Part shown: piece by piece, positions 1-8,786 of the stretch
How positions within the stretch are numbered: position 1 is the stretch's first letter
Layout of the letters: the number at the start of each line of letters is the position of its first letter
Assembly (NCBI RefSeq): GCF_028368995.1
Contig: NZ_JAQNDL010000001.1
Coordinates: 4,056,001 to 4,120,000, forward strand
DNA: 64,000 bases
From: Nannocystis bainbridge
GTDB taxonomy: Bacteria; Myxococcota_A; Polyangia; Nannocystales; Nannocystaceae
Direction of reading: 5' to 3'
The notes under the pieces: generated by a model
The model's input: only the letters and a program-made list of their open reading frames with translations
What the model was told of the DNA's origin: nothing
The model's database searches: none
Translations under genes and position numbers: made by a program

Positions 1-1
1 C

Positions 2-3000
2 GGGCGGATCCACCGCACCGAGTACACCGAGGCGGTGCACCTCGCCAGCGGCGCCGAGGGCCACGTCCTCCACCTGCTCGGAAAGACAGGTGAGCCCCGG
101 GCCGGCCGCGCGATCGCCCTGAGCTTCAAGCACGTCGCCGTCACCTTCGAGCTGTCGACCACGCTCGAGACCGACGCCCGCGGCCGCATCGAGCTCGGCC
201 ACCTGCCCGGCATCGAGCGCATCACCGCCTCGCTGCCGACCAGTGAATCGCAGCACTTCGCGCTCTGGCCCGAGCTCGACGCCGCCCGCACGATCCACGC
301 CGTCGCCGGCCAGCAGGTCCTGCTGCCGCGCCCGCCCGCGCTCGGCGACGGCGACTCCTCGCTCGTCGAGCTCCGCGGCGGCGCCCCCACGCGCGACCTG
401 ACCGCCCGCGTCTCCCTCGACGAGCGCGTGCTCGTCGTCGCCGGCGACCTCCCGGCCGGCGAGTACCTGCTGCAGAGCCGCGGCGTCGCCGACGTGCGGA
501 TCGTCGTCGTGCCTGCCGACACCCCGATCGTCGATGGTTGGGCCGCCGCCGGTCCGACCTCGATCGAGCTGTCGCCGCCGCTGCCGCTGATCACCGGCCT
601 GCGCGCCGCCGCCGATCAGCTCGAGCTCGAGCTCGACGGCGCCGGTCCCAACACTCGCGTGCACCTGCTGGCGACCCGCTTCCGCCCCGATCGCGTGCTG
701 CCGCGCAGCCTGCGTCGCGCCCCGCGGCCGCCGCTCGCCGGCGCCGTCGCCCCGGTGCTCTCGCACTACGTCTCGGGCCGCGACATCGGCGACGAGTACC
801 GCTACGTCCTCGATCGCCGCAACCATGCGCGCCGCCCGGGCATGCTGCTCGAAAAGCCAGGTCTCTTGCTCAACCCGTGGGCCGTGCGGACCACCAGCAC
901 CGGGGTCCAGCACGCCAAGGGCGGCGGGGCTTACGCTGCCAGTCCGGCGCGCCCCGCTGCCGCGCCGGCCACCGCCGCGCCGCGGACCCAGGCGGCCTTT
1001 GGCGGCGAGCAGGTCGGCTTCGTCGCGCTCGATTTCCTGCCCGCGCCCGCGGTCGTGCTCGCCAACCTGCGCCCCGACGAGAGCGGCCGCCTGCGCGTCC
1101 CGCTGGCCGACCTCGGCCCGGCCCAGAGCGTGCGCATCGTCGTCGTCGACCCCGCGCTGACCAGCGTCGTCGACCTCGGCCTGCCGGCCACCGACCTGCG
1201 CCCGCGCGATCTCCGGCTGCGCTTCGCCCTCGTCCACGACCAGCACTTCACCGAGCTGCGCGGCGTCGACGGGGCCCCTGCCGGCGCCACCCTCGTCGTC
1301 GAGGACCTGCGCTCCGGCAAGCTCGAGCTGGTCGACACCGTCGCTCGCGCCCACCAGGTCCTGCTCTCGCTCGGCGCCCCCGACACCTTGCGCGAGTTCG
1401 CCTTCGTCACCCAGTGGCACGCCCTCGACGACGCCACCCGCCGCGCCCGTTACAGCAAGTACGCCTGCCACGAGCTGCACCTGTTCCTCCACTTCCGCGA
1501 CCCCGAGTTCTTCGCCCGCGTCGTCAGGCCGTACCTCGAGCACAAGCGGCGCAAGACCTTCGTCGATCACTGGCTGCTCGGCGCCGACCTCTCGGGCTAC
1601 CTGGAGCCGTGGGCGTTCGGCCGCCTCAACGCGCTCGAGCGGGCCCTGCTCGCCCGCCGCCTGCCCGACGCCCGCGCCTCGATCGTGCGCTTGCTCGGCG
1701 ACGCCGTCGACCTCATCCCGCCCGACCCCGAGCGCGACGATCGCCTCGTCGACACCCTGCTCGGCGCCTCCGCCCTCGAGGGCAGCCCGCTCGCCGCGGC
1801 CGCCCCCGCCACCATGGAGCTCGCCGAGGACTCGTTCGGCAGCGAAGGCGCGCCTGTCAAAGAGCACAAGAAGATGGCTCGCCGCAGCCGCCGCGAGATC
1901 GACGCCATGGACCGCGACGAAGAAGAGGCGGGCGACGGCTTCAGCGCCGTCGGCGGTGGTGGCCCGCCGCCGCCGCCCCCCGGTGCACCGGCCGCCGCCA
2001 AGGCCATGCGCGCCGGCAGCCGCGGCGGCGGCGGCGACTTCGACGACACCACCATCACCGCCGACCTGCGCGAGCGTCGGCGCTCCGCCCCGCTCTACCG
2101 CGGCGCCGACAAGACCCAGGAATGGGCCGAGTCGGATTGGTGGCACATCCGCGCCACCAATGCCACCAGCTTCCTGATCGCCGTCCATCGCTATTGGCGG
2201 GACTTCGCCCGCCACGACCCCGCGACCGGCCCGTTCCTCTCCCCGCATTTGGACGAGTGCGCCGGCGATTTCGCCTCTGCCCTTTGTGCACTGGCCGTGC
2301 TCGACCTCCCGTTCGTCGCCGGCGCGCACGCCGTCACCGTCGAGGACACCCGCCTCAGCCTCACCTGCGCCTCCCCGGCCCTCGCCGCGCGCACCCGGAT
2401 CGCCGCCGTCGAGGCCGCCGAGGACACCCGCGCCGCCCTGCTCGTCGGCCAGAGCTACGTCCGCAGCGACGACCGCTGGGAGTGGGACGGCGCCGAGCAG
2501 CGCGAGAAGGTCGTCGACGGCGAGTTCCTGGTCGGCGTCGTCTATCGCTGCCAGGTCGTCGTCACCAACCCGACCAGCCGCCACCGCCGGATCGCCGCCC
2601 TGCTGCAGATCCCCCGCGGCGCCATGCCGGTCGCCAGCGGCTTCTACACCCGCACCTTCAACCTCCAGCTCCACGGCTACGGCACCCAGCTGCTCGAGTA
2701 CGCCTTCTACTTCCCCGCCGCCGGGCAGTTCACCCACTTCCCGGCCCACGTCAGCGAGCACCGCGGCGAGCGGGTCGAGCTCGTCGGCGCCGGCCCGCCG
2801 GCCGTGCTGGCCGTCGTCGTCACGCCGACCCGCGTCGACGCCGGCTCGTGGGCCCACGTCTCGCAGCACGGCACCACCGACGAGGTCCTCGGCTTCCTCG
2901 CCGGCGCCAACCTCGGCCGCGTCGAGCTCGAGCGGATCGCCTGGCGCATGCGCGACCGCGACGCCTTCACCCGCGTGCTCGCCCTGCTCACCGATCGCCG

Positions 3001-4192
3001 CACCTACAACGATCGCCTGTGGGCCTACGCGCTGGCCCACGCCGACCGCCCGCGCGTCGCCGAGTGGCTGCGCCACCAGGACGCCTTCGTGCGCAAGGCC
3101 GGGCCCGCGCTCGTCGGCGGCGTCATCGAAATCGACGCCGCGGAGCGCAATTGGTACGAGCACCTCGAGTACGCCCCGCTCGTCGGTGCCCGCGCCCACC
3201 GCCTCGGCAGCAAGCGTCAGGTCCTCAACGACGCCCTCGCCGCCCAGTACAACAACTTCCTCGAGCTCGTCGCCCACCGCCCCGCCGCCGGCCCCGACGA
3301 TCTGCTGGCCGCCGCGCATTATCTGTTCAGCCTCGACCGCACCGACGACGCCCTCGCTGCCCTCGCCCGCGTCGACCGCGGCCAGCTGGCGACCCGCCTG
3401 CAATACGACTACCTCGCCGCCTACGCTGCCTGCTGCAGCGGCGACCTCGCCACCGCGCGGGCCCTCGCCGAGCCGTGGCGCGCCCACCCCGTCGACCGCT
3501 GGCGCAGCCGCTTCGCCGCCCTGCTGGCCATGCTCGACGAGGCCGAGGGTCGCGGCCCGGCCGTCGCCGTCGACGACGACAGCCGCGAGCAACGCATGGA
3601 CGAGCTGGCCGCGCGTCAGCCTGCGCTCGCCGTCACCGCCGAGCAGGGCCGGATCATCCTCCAGCACCACAACGTGACGACCTGCCAGCTCCGCTTCTAC
3701 CGCATGGACATCGAGCTGCTGTTCTCGCGCCAGCCGTTCGTCCAGGGCGACGTCGAGCGCTTCTCGTGGATCGAGCCCGGCGCCACGCTCGAGGTGCAGC
3801 TGCCCGCCGGCGAGAGCCGCACGACCGTCGAGATCCCCCAGGGCATGCGCGGCGCCAATCTGGTCATCGACGCCGTCGCCGCCGGCCTGCGCCGATCGAT
3901 CACCCACTACTCACACGACCTCGCCACCCAGCTCGCCCACCAGTACGGCCAGATCAAGGTGCTGCGCGCGTCGACCCAGACGCCGCTGCCCGCGACCTAC
4001 GTCAAGGTCTACGCCCGCCAGCACGGGGGCAACGTCGCGTTCTTCAAGGACGGCTACACCGACATGCGCGGCCGCTTCGACTACGCGACGCTCTCGACGG
4101 ATGACCTCGACCGCGTCGAGCAGTTCGCAATCCTGGTAGTCAGCGACGAGGCCGGCGCGACGGTGCTCGAGGCCGCGCCGCCGCCGCGGTGA
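2..4192 (+). CDS. Giant hypothetical protein, 3' part, with macroglobulin-like pieces
   Basis: The reading frame is open to the left edge, so this is a 5'-truncated gene; a GTG at 35 is only the first in-window start codon. About 1,396 residues are visible. Near both ends there are short beta-rich stretches ending in T-D-x-R-G-R (TDARGRIELG near the start, TDMRGRFDY near the end), which resemble carboxypeptidase-regulatory or MG-type domains of alpha-2-macroglobulin-like proteins. Around residues 635-670 lies a Gly/Pro linker with runs of P and G, separating two helical parts. No signal peptide can be judged because the N-terminus is missing. I do not recognise a precise family. A role in envelope protection or protease trapping is inference only. 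It carries two short 14-bp-period palindromes, at 73 and 844. Confidence 0.8.
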   Translation, partial: GRIHRTEYTEAVHLASGAEGHVLHLLGKTGEPRAGRAIALSFKHVAVTFELSTTLETDARGRIELGHLPGIERITASLPTSESQHFALWPELDAARTIHAVAGQQVLLPRPPALGDGDSSLVELRGGAPTRDLTARVSLDERVLVVAGDLPAGEYLLQSRGVADVRIVVVPADTPIVDGWAAAGPTSIELSPPLPLITGLRAAADQLELELDGAGPNTRVHLLATRFRPDRVLPRSLRRAPRPPLAGAVAPVLSHYVSGRDIGDEYRYVLDRRNHARRPGMLLEKPGLLLNPWAVRTTSTGVQHAKGGGAYAASPARPAAAPATAAPRTQAAFGGEQVGFVALDFLPAPAVVLANLRPDESGRLRVPLADLGPAQSVRIVVVDPALTSVVDLGLPATDLRPRDLRLRFALVHDQHFTELRGVDGAPAGATLVVEDLRSGKLELVDTVARAHQVLLSLGAPDTLREFAFVTQWHALDDATRRARYSKYACHELHLFLHFRDPEFFARVVRPYLEHKRRKTFVDHWLLGADLSGYLEPWAFGRLNALERALLARRLPDARASIVRLLGDAVDLIPPDPERDDRLVDTLLGASALEGSPLAAAAPATMELAEDSFGSEGAPVKEHKKMARRSRREIDAMDRDEEEAGDGFSAVGGGGPPPPPPGAPAAAKAMRAGSRGGGGDFDDTTITADLRERRRSAPLYRGADKTQEWAESDWWHIRATNATSFLIAVHRYWRDFARHDPATGPFLSPHLDECAGDFASALCALAVLDLPFVAGAHAVTVEDTRLSLTCASPALAARTRIAAVEAAEDTRAALLVGQSYVRSDDRWEWDGAEQREKVVDGEFLVGVVYRCQVVVTNPTSRHRRIAALLQIPRGAMPVASGFYTRTFNLQLHGYGTQLLEYAFYFPAAGQFTHFPAHVSEHRGERVELVGAGPPAVLAVVVTPTRVDAGSWAHVSQHGTTDEVLGFLAGANLGRVELERIAWRMRDRDAFTRVLALLTDRRTYNDRLWAYALAHADRPRVAEWLRHQDAFVRKAGPALVGGVIEIDAAERNWYEHLEYAPLVGARAHRLGSKRQVLNDALAAQYNNFLELVAHRPAAGPDDLLAAAHYLFSLDRTDDALAALARVDRGQLATRLQYDYLAAYAACCSGDLATARALAEPWRAHPVDRWRSRFAALLAMLDEAEGRGPAVAVDDDSREQRMDELAARQPALAVTAEQGRIILQHHNVTTCQLRFYRMDIELLFSRQPFVQGDVERFSWIEPGATLEVQLPAGESRTTVEIPQGMRGANLVIDAVAAGLRRSITHYSHDLATQLAHQYGQIKVLRASTQTPLPATYVKVYARQHGGNVAFFKDGYTDMRGRFDYATLSTDDLDRVEQFAILVVSDEAGATVLEAAPPPR

Positions 4193-4716
4193 GGTGATTT
4201 CCTCGGGACCGCGAGCACATCCGTGCTCGCGGTCGGCGACCATAGCGCCGCCGCGATCTCTCGCCACAGTCGCCGCCCCCACCCAATCGTCGCGGCCCGC
4301 TGCCACCCAGGCGCCACGCGGCTGCGGACGCGTCTGGCTGCACGCGCGCGCCGCGGCCCACGGCGGGGGCAAGGAGGAGCATGCATCCCACGATCGCCGC
4401 ACCGATAAATGTAATGGGGCTCAGAACGGGGGAGGGCCGAGGGAGATGAGACAAATAGCGACGCTCAAGCCATTGCCGCCCCAGAGTCTGAGGTACTCGT
4501 TCGACAAACCTCGTCGTGACGGCTACCACCCGGCCGGCCTGACGCTTGCGAAGTGCTCGTTCGACAATCGTCCACGGGGCACGGGCGGGACTTTTGCGGC
4601 GACGACCAGCGCGGCGTCTGTGTCGCACGGGCCGAGCACGGGGCAGCCAGCACCCGGGCGTGGTCTCCAGTCGGCTGGACGGTGTCGAGGCGCGGTGTTA
4701 TCTCACTCCCTCACCC
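4193..4716. other. Gene-less stretch with a 12-bp direct repeat
   Basis: About 520 bases lie between the giant gene and the zinc-ribbon gene. Open frames here are short, lack ribosome binding sites and have shadow-like composition. The only structure I see is the 12-mer CTCGTTCGACAA, present at 4496-4507 and again at 4556-4567, exactly 60 bp apart in the same orientation, which could be paired operator sites for the downstream gene. No tRNA or clear terminator was seen. Confidence 0.4.
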
Positions 4717-5385
4717 ATGCACACCAGCAGCGTCAGACCCGACGAACTTCGTCGCTGCGCCCGGTGCGGCCAGGCAGCCCTGGTGTGCGCCCGTGACTGG
4801 CAGCACCGGGTATTGGGGGTCGCCACGGGCACCTGGACGCGGGAGCTCGAGTGCCGGTCGTGCGGCGCCAAGGTCACGCTGTACTCGCCGAAGCACATCG
4901 CGGTCGAGCGCGTGTTCGCCTTCGTGATGCTGCCGGCGATCTTCCCGGGCCTCTACTTCATGGCCAGCGCTCGCCGCAAGGCGCGAGCTTGGAGTGACAA
5001 CCCGGTGGTGGATGGTGCCTCGACCTCGCCGCCCCGCGGGCCGGGGGACCGCGTCTGCGCCGGGTGTCGCGGGCGGGCGCGCTGCACGGCCATGCACCGG
5101 CGGCAGATGTGGGGGATGGACGTCGGCACGCGCTGCCGCTACGCCTGCAGCCGGTGCGCGAAGGTCTTCACCGTCCATGACGGCCGCGGCGTCGCGTTCT
5201 CGCTGGCCGTCGCCAGCTTGCTCACTGTGATAGCCGCGCTGGTGGTGGCGATCCCGCCAGGATCGGACGTCGGGGCCGAGGCGAGTAACCGGTGGGTCGG
5301 CGTGGGCCTGTCGGTCATCGCCGCGCTCGGCTGGATCGCGCTCGCGCTGCAGCTCCGAGCGCGGCGCGTGCATCCCATGGCCTGA
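4717..5385 (+). CDS. Zinc-ribbon membrane protein, unknown function
   Basis: Encodes 222 residues from the ATG at 4717; an in-frame start further upstream would add an Arg-rich, non-protein-like leader, so it was rejected. The protein has two Cys-rich modules. The first has CARCGQ and CRSCGA pairs near the N-terminus; the second, near the middle, has CAGCRGRARC and CSRCAK pairs. Each pair of CxxC motifs looks like a zinc ribbon. A hydrophobic stretch (FVMLPAIFPGLYF) separates the two modules, and two hydrophobic helices lie at the C-terminus. This suggests a membrane protein with cytoplasmic metal-binding knuckles. I do not recognise a family with a known role. The gene ends convergently with the small exported protein at 5599-5868. 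Confidence 0.65.
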   Translation: MHTSSVRPDELRRCARCGQAALVCARDWQHRVLGVATGTWTRELECRSCGAKVTLYSPKHIAVERVFAFVMLPAIFPGLYFMASARRKARAWSDNPVVDGASTSPPRGPGDRVCAGCRGRARCTAMHRRQMWGMDVGTRCRYACSRCAKVFTVHDGRGVAFSLAVASLLTVIAALVVAIPPGSDVGAEASNRWVGVGLSVIAALGWIALALQLRARRVHPMA

Positions 5386-5598
5386 ACGAGCGACCGGCCG
5401 CCTGCACGCCGAGGCGCCTGGCAGCCAGGCGTTTCTACCGCTCTGCGCCGAGCGCGGGCAGACCTCGGCTCAAACCACCGCCCAGCTCTGCGCGTCGACG
5501 CCACCGGGATCCTCCGGTTCGAGGCTCCCGCCTGGCGACGACCGGTGACGTGACCCGATCGTCACGCGCCGTTTCCCTGCGACGGATTCAGATCGTCA

Positions 5599-5868
5599 TC
5601 AACGCGACACGCAGCGCCGCGCGAACACCTCGACGCTGCCCAGCGAATCACCGGTGGCGACGGCCGCGAACGGGTGCCAGCCGGCGGGCAACGCGTCGAC
5701 CGAGGCCGGGTCGTACTGCGTCCAGGCGGAGACCTCCCATTGGCCACAGTCGCCCTCCTCGGCCCACGCGACCGCGGGGCTGCTGTCGAACGGACAGCCG
5801 ACGACGAACACCAGCCCGGCCGCGAAGCCGAGCGCCAGCATCATTCCCGAACGCATGTCGAAGCTCAT
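5599..5868 (-). CDS. Small exported protein with signal peptide
   Basis: Encodes 89 residues starting MSFDMRSG. A hydrophobic core (LALGFAAGLVFVVGC) follows at once, ending at a Cys, so it may be a lipoprotein or a protein with a cleaved signal peptide. The mature part is about 60 residues, with a short W-rich segment (CGQWEVSAWTQYDP) and a Cys three residues from the end. The two mature Cys residues could form a disulphide. No family is recognised. It is transcribed towards the zinc-ribbon gene and away from the GNAT gene, with about 155 bases between the two start codons that probably hold both promoters. Confidence 0.6.
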   Translation of the reverse strand: MSFDMRSGMMLALGFAAGLVFVVGCPFDSSPAVAWAEEGDCGQWEVSAWTQYDPASVDALPAGWHPFAAVATGDSLGSVEVFARRCVSR

Positions 5869-6023
5869 CCCAGGACCTCCATCCGGCGAACCCGCCGCTC
5901 CACGTTCAAGCGGCGCCCGGCCCGAATTATTCCTGTCGCCGCGAACAACGATCCGCAGAGGTCCGCGCCGGTTCGCTGCGCGGCGTCGGTCGGCCGCGCG
6001 CCGCGTGTTACCGTGCTGCGGTC

Positions 6024-6572
6024 ATGAGAGCTCCGCACGACACGCTGACCTCCGAGCGCCTGGTGTTGCGTCGTTACACCGCCGACGACCTCGACCTGCT
6101 GGTGCGCCTGCACACCGATATTCGGGTCATGCGCTTCGCCGGCGGCCTCCAGGACCGGGCCCGCAGCGAGGCGATGATGCGCGAGCGGATCCTCGCCTAC
6201 TACGACCAGCACCCCGGCCTCGGCATCTGGCTGACGAGCGAGCGGGCCACGGGCGCCCCGGTCGGCATGCACCTGCTGAACCACGTCCGCGACGACACGG
6301 TCATCCAGGTCGGCTACCTGCTCTACCCCGAGTACTGGGGCCGCGGCTACGCCACCGAGATGGCCGCGCGCCTGCTGCGATACGGCTTCGCCGAGCTCGG
6401 GCTGCCGCAGATCTCCGCGATCACCGACCTGCCGCACGTCGACTCCCAGCGCGTCCTTTTAAAAGTTGGCCTGCACCGCGACGGCGAGCGCCACTTCCCC
6501 GCGTATGGCGAGGAGCCCCTGGCGTTCTTCACCCGCGACGCCGCGGCCTGGCTCGCCGAGAACCCGACCTGA
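6024..6572 (+). CDS. GNAT acetyltransferase, RimJ/RimL type
   Basis: Encodes 182 residues. The opening TSERLVLRRYTADD is the typical first strand of the RimJ/RimL branch of GCN5-related N-acetyltransferases. The acetyl-CoA-binding segment is visible as GYLLYPEYWGRGYATEMA (motif A, usually Q/R-x-x-G-x-G/A, here WGRGYA). A late strand with DSQRVLLKVGL matches the usual N-S-R-V-L-E-K-x-G-F of the family. The enzyme should move an acetyl group from acetyl-CoA to an amine such as a protein N-terminus or small molecule; the substrate cannot be read from sequence. The ATG at 6024 was chosen because the frame upstream is non-protein-like. A half-palindrome of the window-wide repeat begins at the stop codon (6573). 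Confidence 0.9.
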   Translation: MRAPHDTLTSERLVLRRYTADDLDLLVRLHTDIRVMRFAGGLQDRARSEAMMRERILAYYDQHPGLGIWLTSERATGAPVGMHLLNHVRDDTVIQVGYLLYPEYWGRGYATEMAARLLRYGFAELGLPQISAITDLPHVDSQRVLLKVGLHRDGERHFPAYGEEPLAFFTRDAAAWLAENPT

Positions 6573-6623
6573 CATGTCCCATCGAGCCTTCGAGCGGCCC
6601 ACTTGCGCTTCGCCCAGCAGCAC

Positions 6624-7175
6624 TCAGAACAACAGAAGGCCAGCAAATACACCGAAATGTGGCAGCGGTACGCCTCCAAGAATGCCGACGATCCGAGCTT
6701 CGCCCCCGACGATGCCCTTGACACGCTCTTGCCGCCGCGCTCCGAGGACGACTCCCAGACGTACCTCTGCTTCGAGTGCGACGAGCGTGGATCGCCAGAG
6801 CATGACGCCACCGCCGAACTGATAGAACAGACGATCACCGGGCCCTCCATATCCAAGGGCAGCCACGTGGTGGCGGTGATAGACCAAGCCGTAGTTCCCC
6901 CCCCAGCTAAAGAACGCCGTACCGCGGTCGGCGCCGCCGACGCTCACCGCGAATTCGTAACCAAGGGCAGTTTTCCACGGTCGATTGTGGCGATCGAAGC
7001 GCGGGCGCAGTGAAGAACCGAGAAAGAGCCCGAGCTCTCCGCCCGGCACACCGGAGACGATGCTCCACTGGACGCTGTAACGGTTGGCAAAGACCAGCTT
7101 GCGCGCGCCCTCCGACGGTGGACCGGCAGAGGGCGCGATGGTGAGCAGCACCGTGAGGGCAGCGAGGACGAGCAT
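6624..7175 (-). CDS. Exported beta-rich protein, unknown
   Basis: Encodes 183 residues. The N-terminus MLVLAALTVLLTIAPSAG is a signal-peptide-like hydrophobic stretch. The remainder alternates Gly, aromatic and small residues (LGYEFAVSVGG, FFSWGGNYGLVYH, LFYQFGGGVML), as expected for a small outer-membrane beta barrel or a beta-sandwich exported protein. It lies 23 bases downstream of the lipoprotein gene at 7199-8644 on the same strand, so the two are probably co-transcribed. The region has lower GC than its surroundings by eye. No specific family recognised. Confidence 0.6.
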   Translation of the reverse strand: MLVLAALTVLLTIAPSAGPPSEGARKLVFANRYSVQWSIVSGVPGGELGLFLGSSLRPRFDRHNRPWKTALGYEFAVSVGGADRGTAFFSWGGNYGLVYHRHHVAALGYGGPGDRLFYQFGGGVMLWRSTLVALEAEVRLGVVLGARRQERVKGIVGGEARIVGILGGVPLPHFGVFAGLLLF

Positions 7176-7198
7176 CGGCCCGTACAGGATGCCAAGGA

Positions 7199-8644
7199 TC
7201 AGACCGGCGGAACCGTGTGCAAAGACACGGACACGATCCCGTAGAACGGCATCATGTCGATGGTGAGGTTGAGGGTAAGCGGGGCATCGGTGGCGCGGAG
7301 ACTCCCTACGAGCTGATCCGTCTCAACGTTATACGCTCCGTAGCCCGACGTGACTGGCGTCCCGTCCACGATCACGGCGTCCGCCCAAAACTGGGTGTTC
7401 ATGGTGGCGTCGGGGAACGTCACGGTACCTCGGGAGCGGTTCCACGTACCAGTGAACGGAGCGATCGTCTGGAACCCCATGTGCTGCACCTCGAAGAGGC
7501 CCCCCGCACCGGCCGCATCGGAGTAACCCCCCTCGACAGCCTTCGTCAATCCGACAAGACTATCGATGGTGAGCGTACATTGAGCAGGGCTACATGCCGT
7601 GAGCGTATACCCCAGGTAGCCGTGAAAGCTACTTACTCCCGCAGAATCACCCTGTGGCGTGACAAGCGTGGCACTCCCTTCGAATTGATGATAGGCACCG
7701 TCCTTAGGAAGGAGCGCTTCGCCGTCGCACTCCCAGCCGGAGAGCGTGGACTTCAACACGGGCCGTTCTCCGCTCGGGTTTCCGGTGATCGATACGCCAC
7801 TGGAGTTGACGTAGCTGCCATCCAGATCACAGTCAATACTCCCCACGATGGCGCAGTCCGGGTCGACCGCACAAGCTTCTTCCATACCCTTGCGGTACTC
7901 TTTGCAATCATCTTCGCAGATGCTCGCCGCGTCGGCTTCACTGAGACCCATCACGCATTTGGAATAGTGGTATGGCGTCCCGTCCACCTCAACCCGGCTC
8001 CAACAATTATCCCAAAGCGAATGGGTCAGCTGATTCGCATCCGTCCACGGGTCGGGATACGTCGGATATTCTGCCAAAGCACTGTCGGGCTGAAGATTTG
8101 CGCACTTCCACGGGGACTGCATGCTACAAATGTATTTCGCTCGGCCGTCTTCCGGTCCTGTCGTGCTCGTCGGCTCGTCCGTGGTCGAGCCCGTGGTCGT
8201 GGTCGTTCCGCCCGTAGTAGGGTCCGTGGCGGACGCGGAAGACTGACCGCTCCCGGCCGAGCCCATGGAGTAGCAGGCGTTGTCATTTTCAGACTGTGGC
8301 GGAAAGTCCTTCGACTGCTGATGGCCGCCAGCACCGAGACAACTCCCTTCCTGCCAATCACTCTGGCCTGCAAACCCGTCTGGGTTCGAAAACTTTGCGA
8401 TATCGGAAGATTCTTGGGAGGTGAACACGTTCCAAGCGCAGAACTCCTGGAGATCTGGGAAACTGTTCTTGCAAAAATCCTGGTTTTTGTAGCAAAAGGT
8501 AGCCGTCTTCAACTCTGGGCCGCCAGGTGTCTCTTCCTTCCACTCACATGTGAGGATCGTATAGTCCTTTGGCGCCCCACACCCCATGATAGCGAAGGCA
8601 CCCACGAAAAGCGCAATCTTGCACGAAGTAGCGTTGTGTGTCAT
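7199..8644 (-). CDS. Myxobacterial-type lipoprotein, unknown
   Basis: Encodes 481 residues. The signal peptide ends in a lipobox (AFAIMGC) at about residue 22, so the mature protein should be lipid-anchored after Lgt processing. A first Cys-rich domain (about residues 23-125) is followed by a low-complexity Thr/Ser/Gly linker (around 130-165, with TTGGTTTTTGSTT) of the kind common in Nannocystineae surface proteins. A second Cys-rich, possibly helical segment follows (around 175-265), and the last 200 residues are beta-rich. Function unknown. It appears to lead a two-gene unit with the beta-rich protein downstream. Codon use and GC look less extreme than in neighbouring genes, a hint of different ancestry. 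Confidence 0.7.
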   Translation of the reverse strand: MTHNATSCKIALFVGAFAIMGCGAPKDYTILTCEWKEETPGGPELKTATFCYKNQDFCKNSFPDLQEFCAWNVFTSQESSDIAKFSNPDGFAGQSDWQEGSCLGAGGHQQSKDFPPQSENDNACYSMGSAGSGQSSASATDPTTGGTTTTTGSTTDEPTSTTGPEDGRAKYICSMQSPWKCANLQPDSALAEYPTYPDPWTDANQLTHSLWDNCWSRVEVDGTPYHYSKCVMGLSEADAASICEDDCKEYRKGMEEACAVDPDCAIVGSIDCDLDGSYVNSSGVSITGNPSGERPVLKSTLSGWECDGEALLPKDGAYHQFEGSATLVTPQGDSAGVSSFHGYLGYTLTACSPAQCTLTIDSLVGLTKAVEGGYSDAAGAGGLFEVQHMGFQTIAPFTGTWNRSRGTVTFPDATMNTQFWADAVIVDGTPVTSGYGAYNVETDQLVGSLRATDAPLTLNLTIDMMPFYGIVSVSLHTVPPV

Positions 8645-8786
8645 GCAGTCCTCACGGTCAGTCTAACATGGGGGCTGGCGCTCCACTCGCCCGCCTTCAC
8701 GTGCGAAACATCCGTGAGATGGTTTTAACGACAGTGTTTTCGTGACTCGATCTCCTCAGAAATAGGTGATATACCATGGAAACTCC

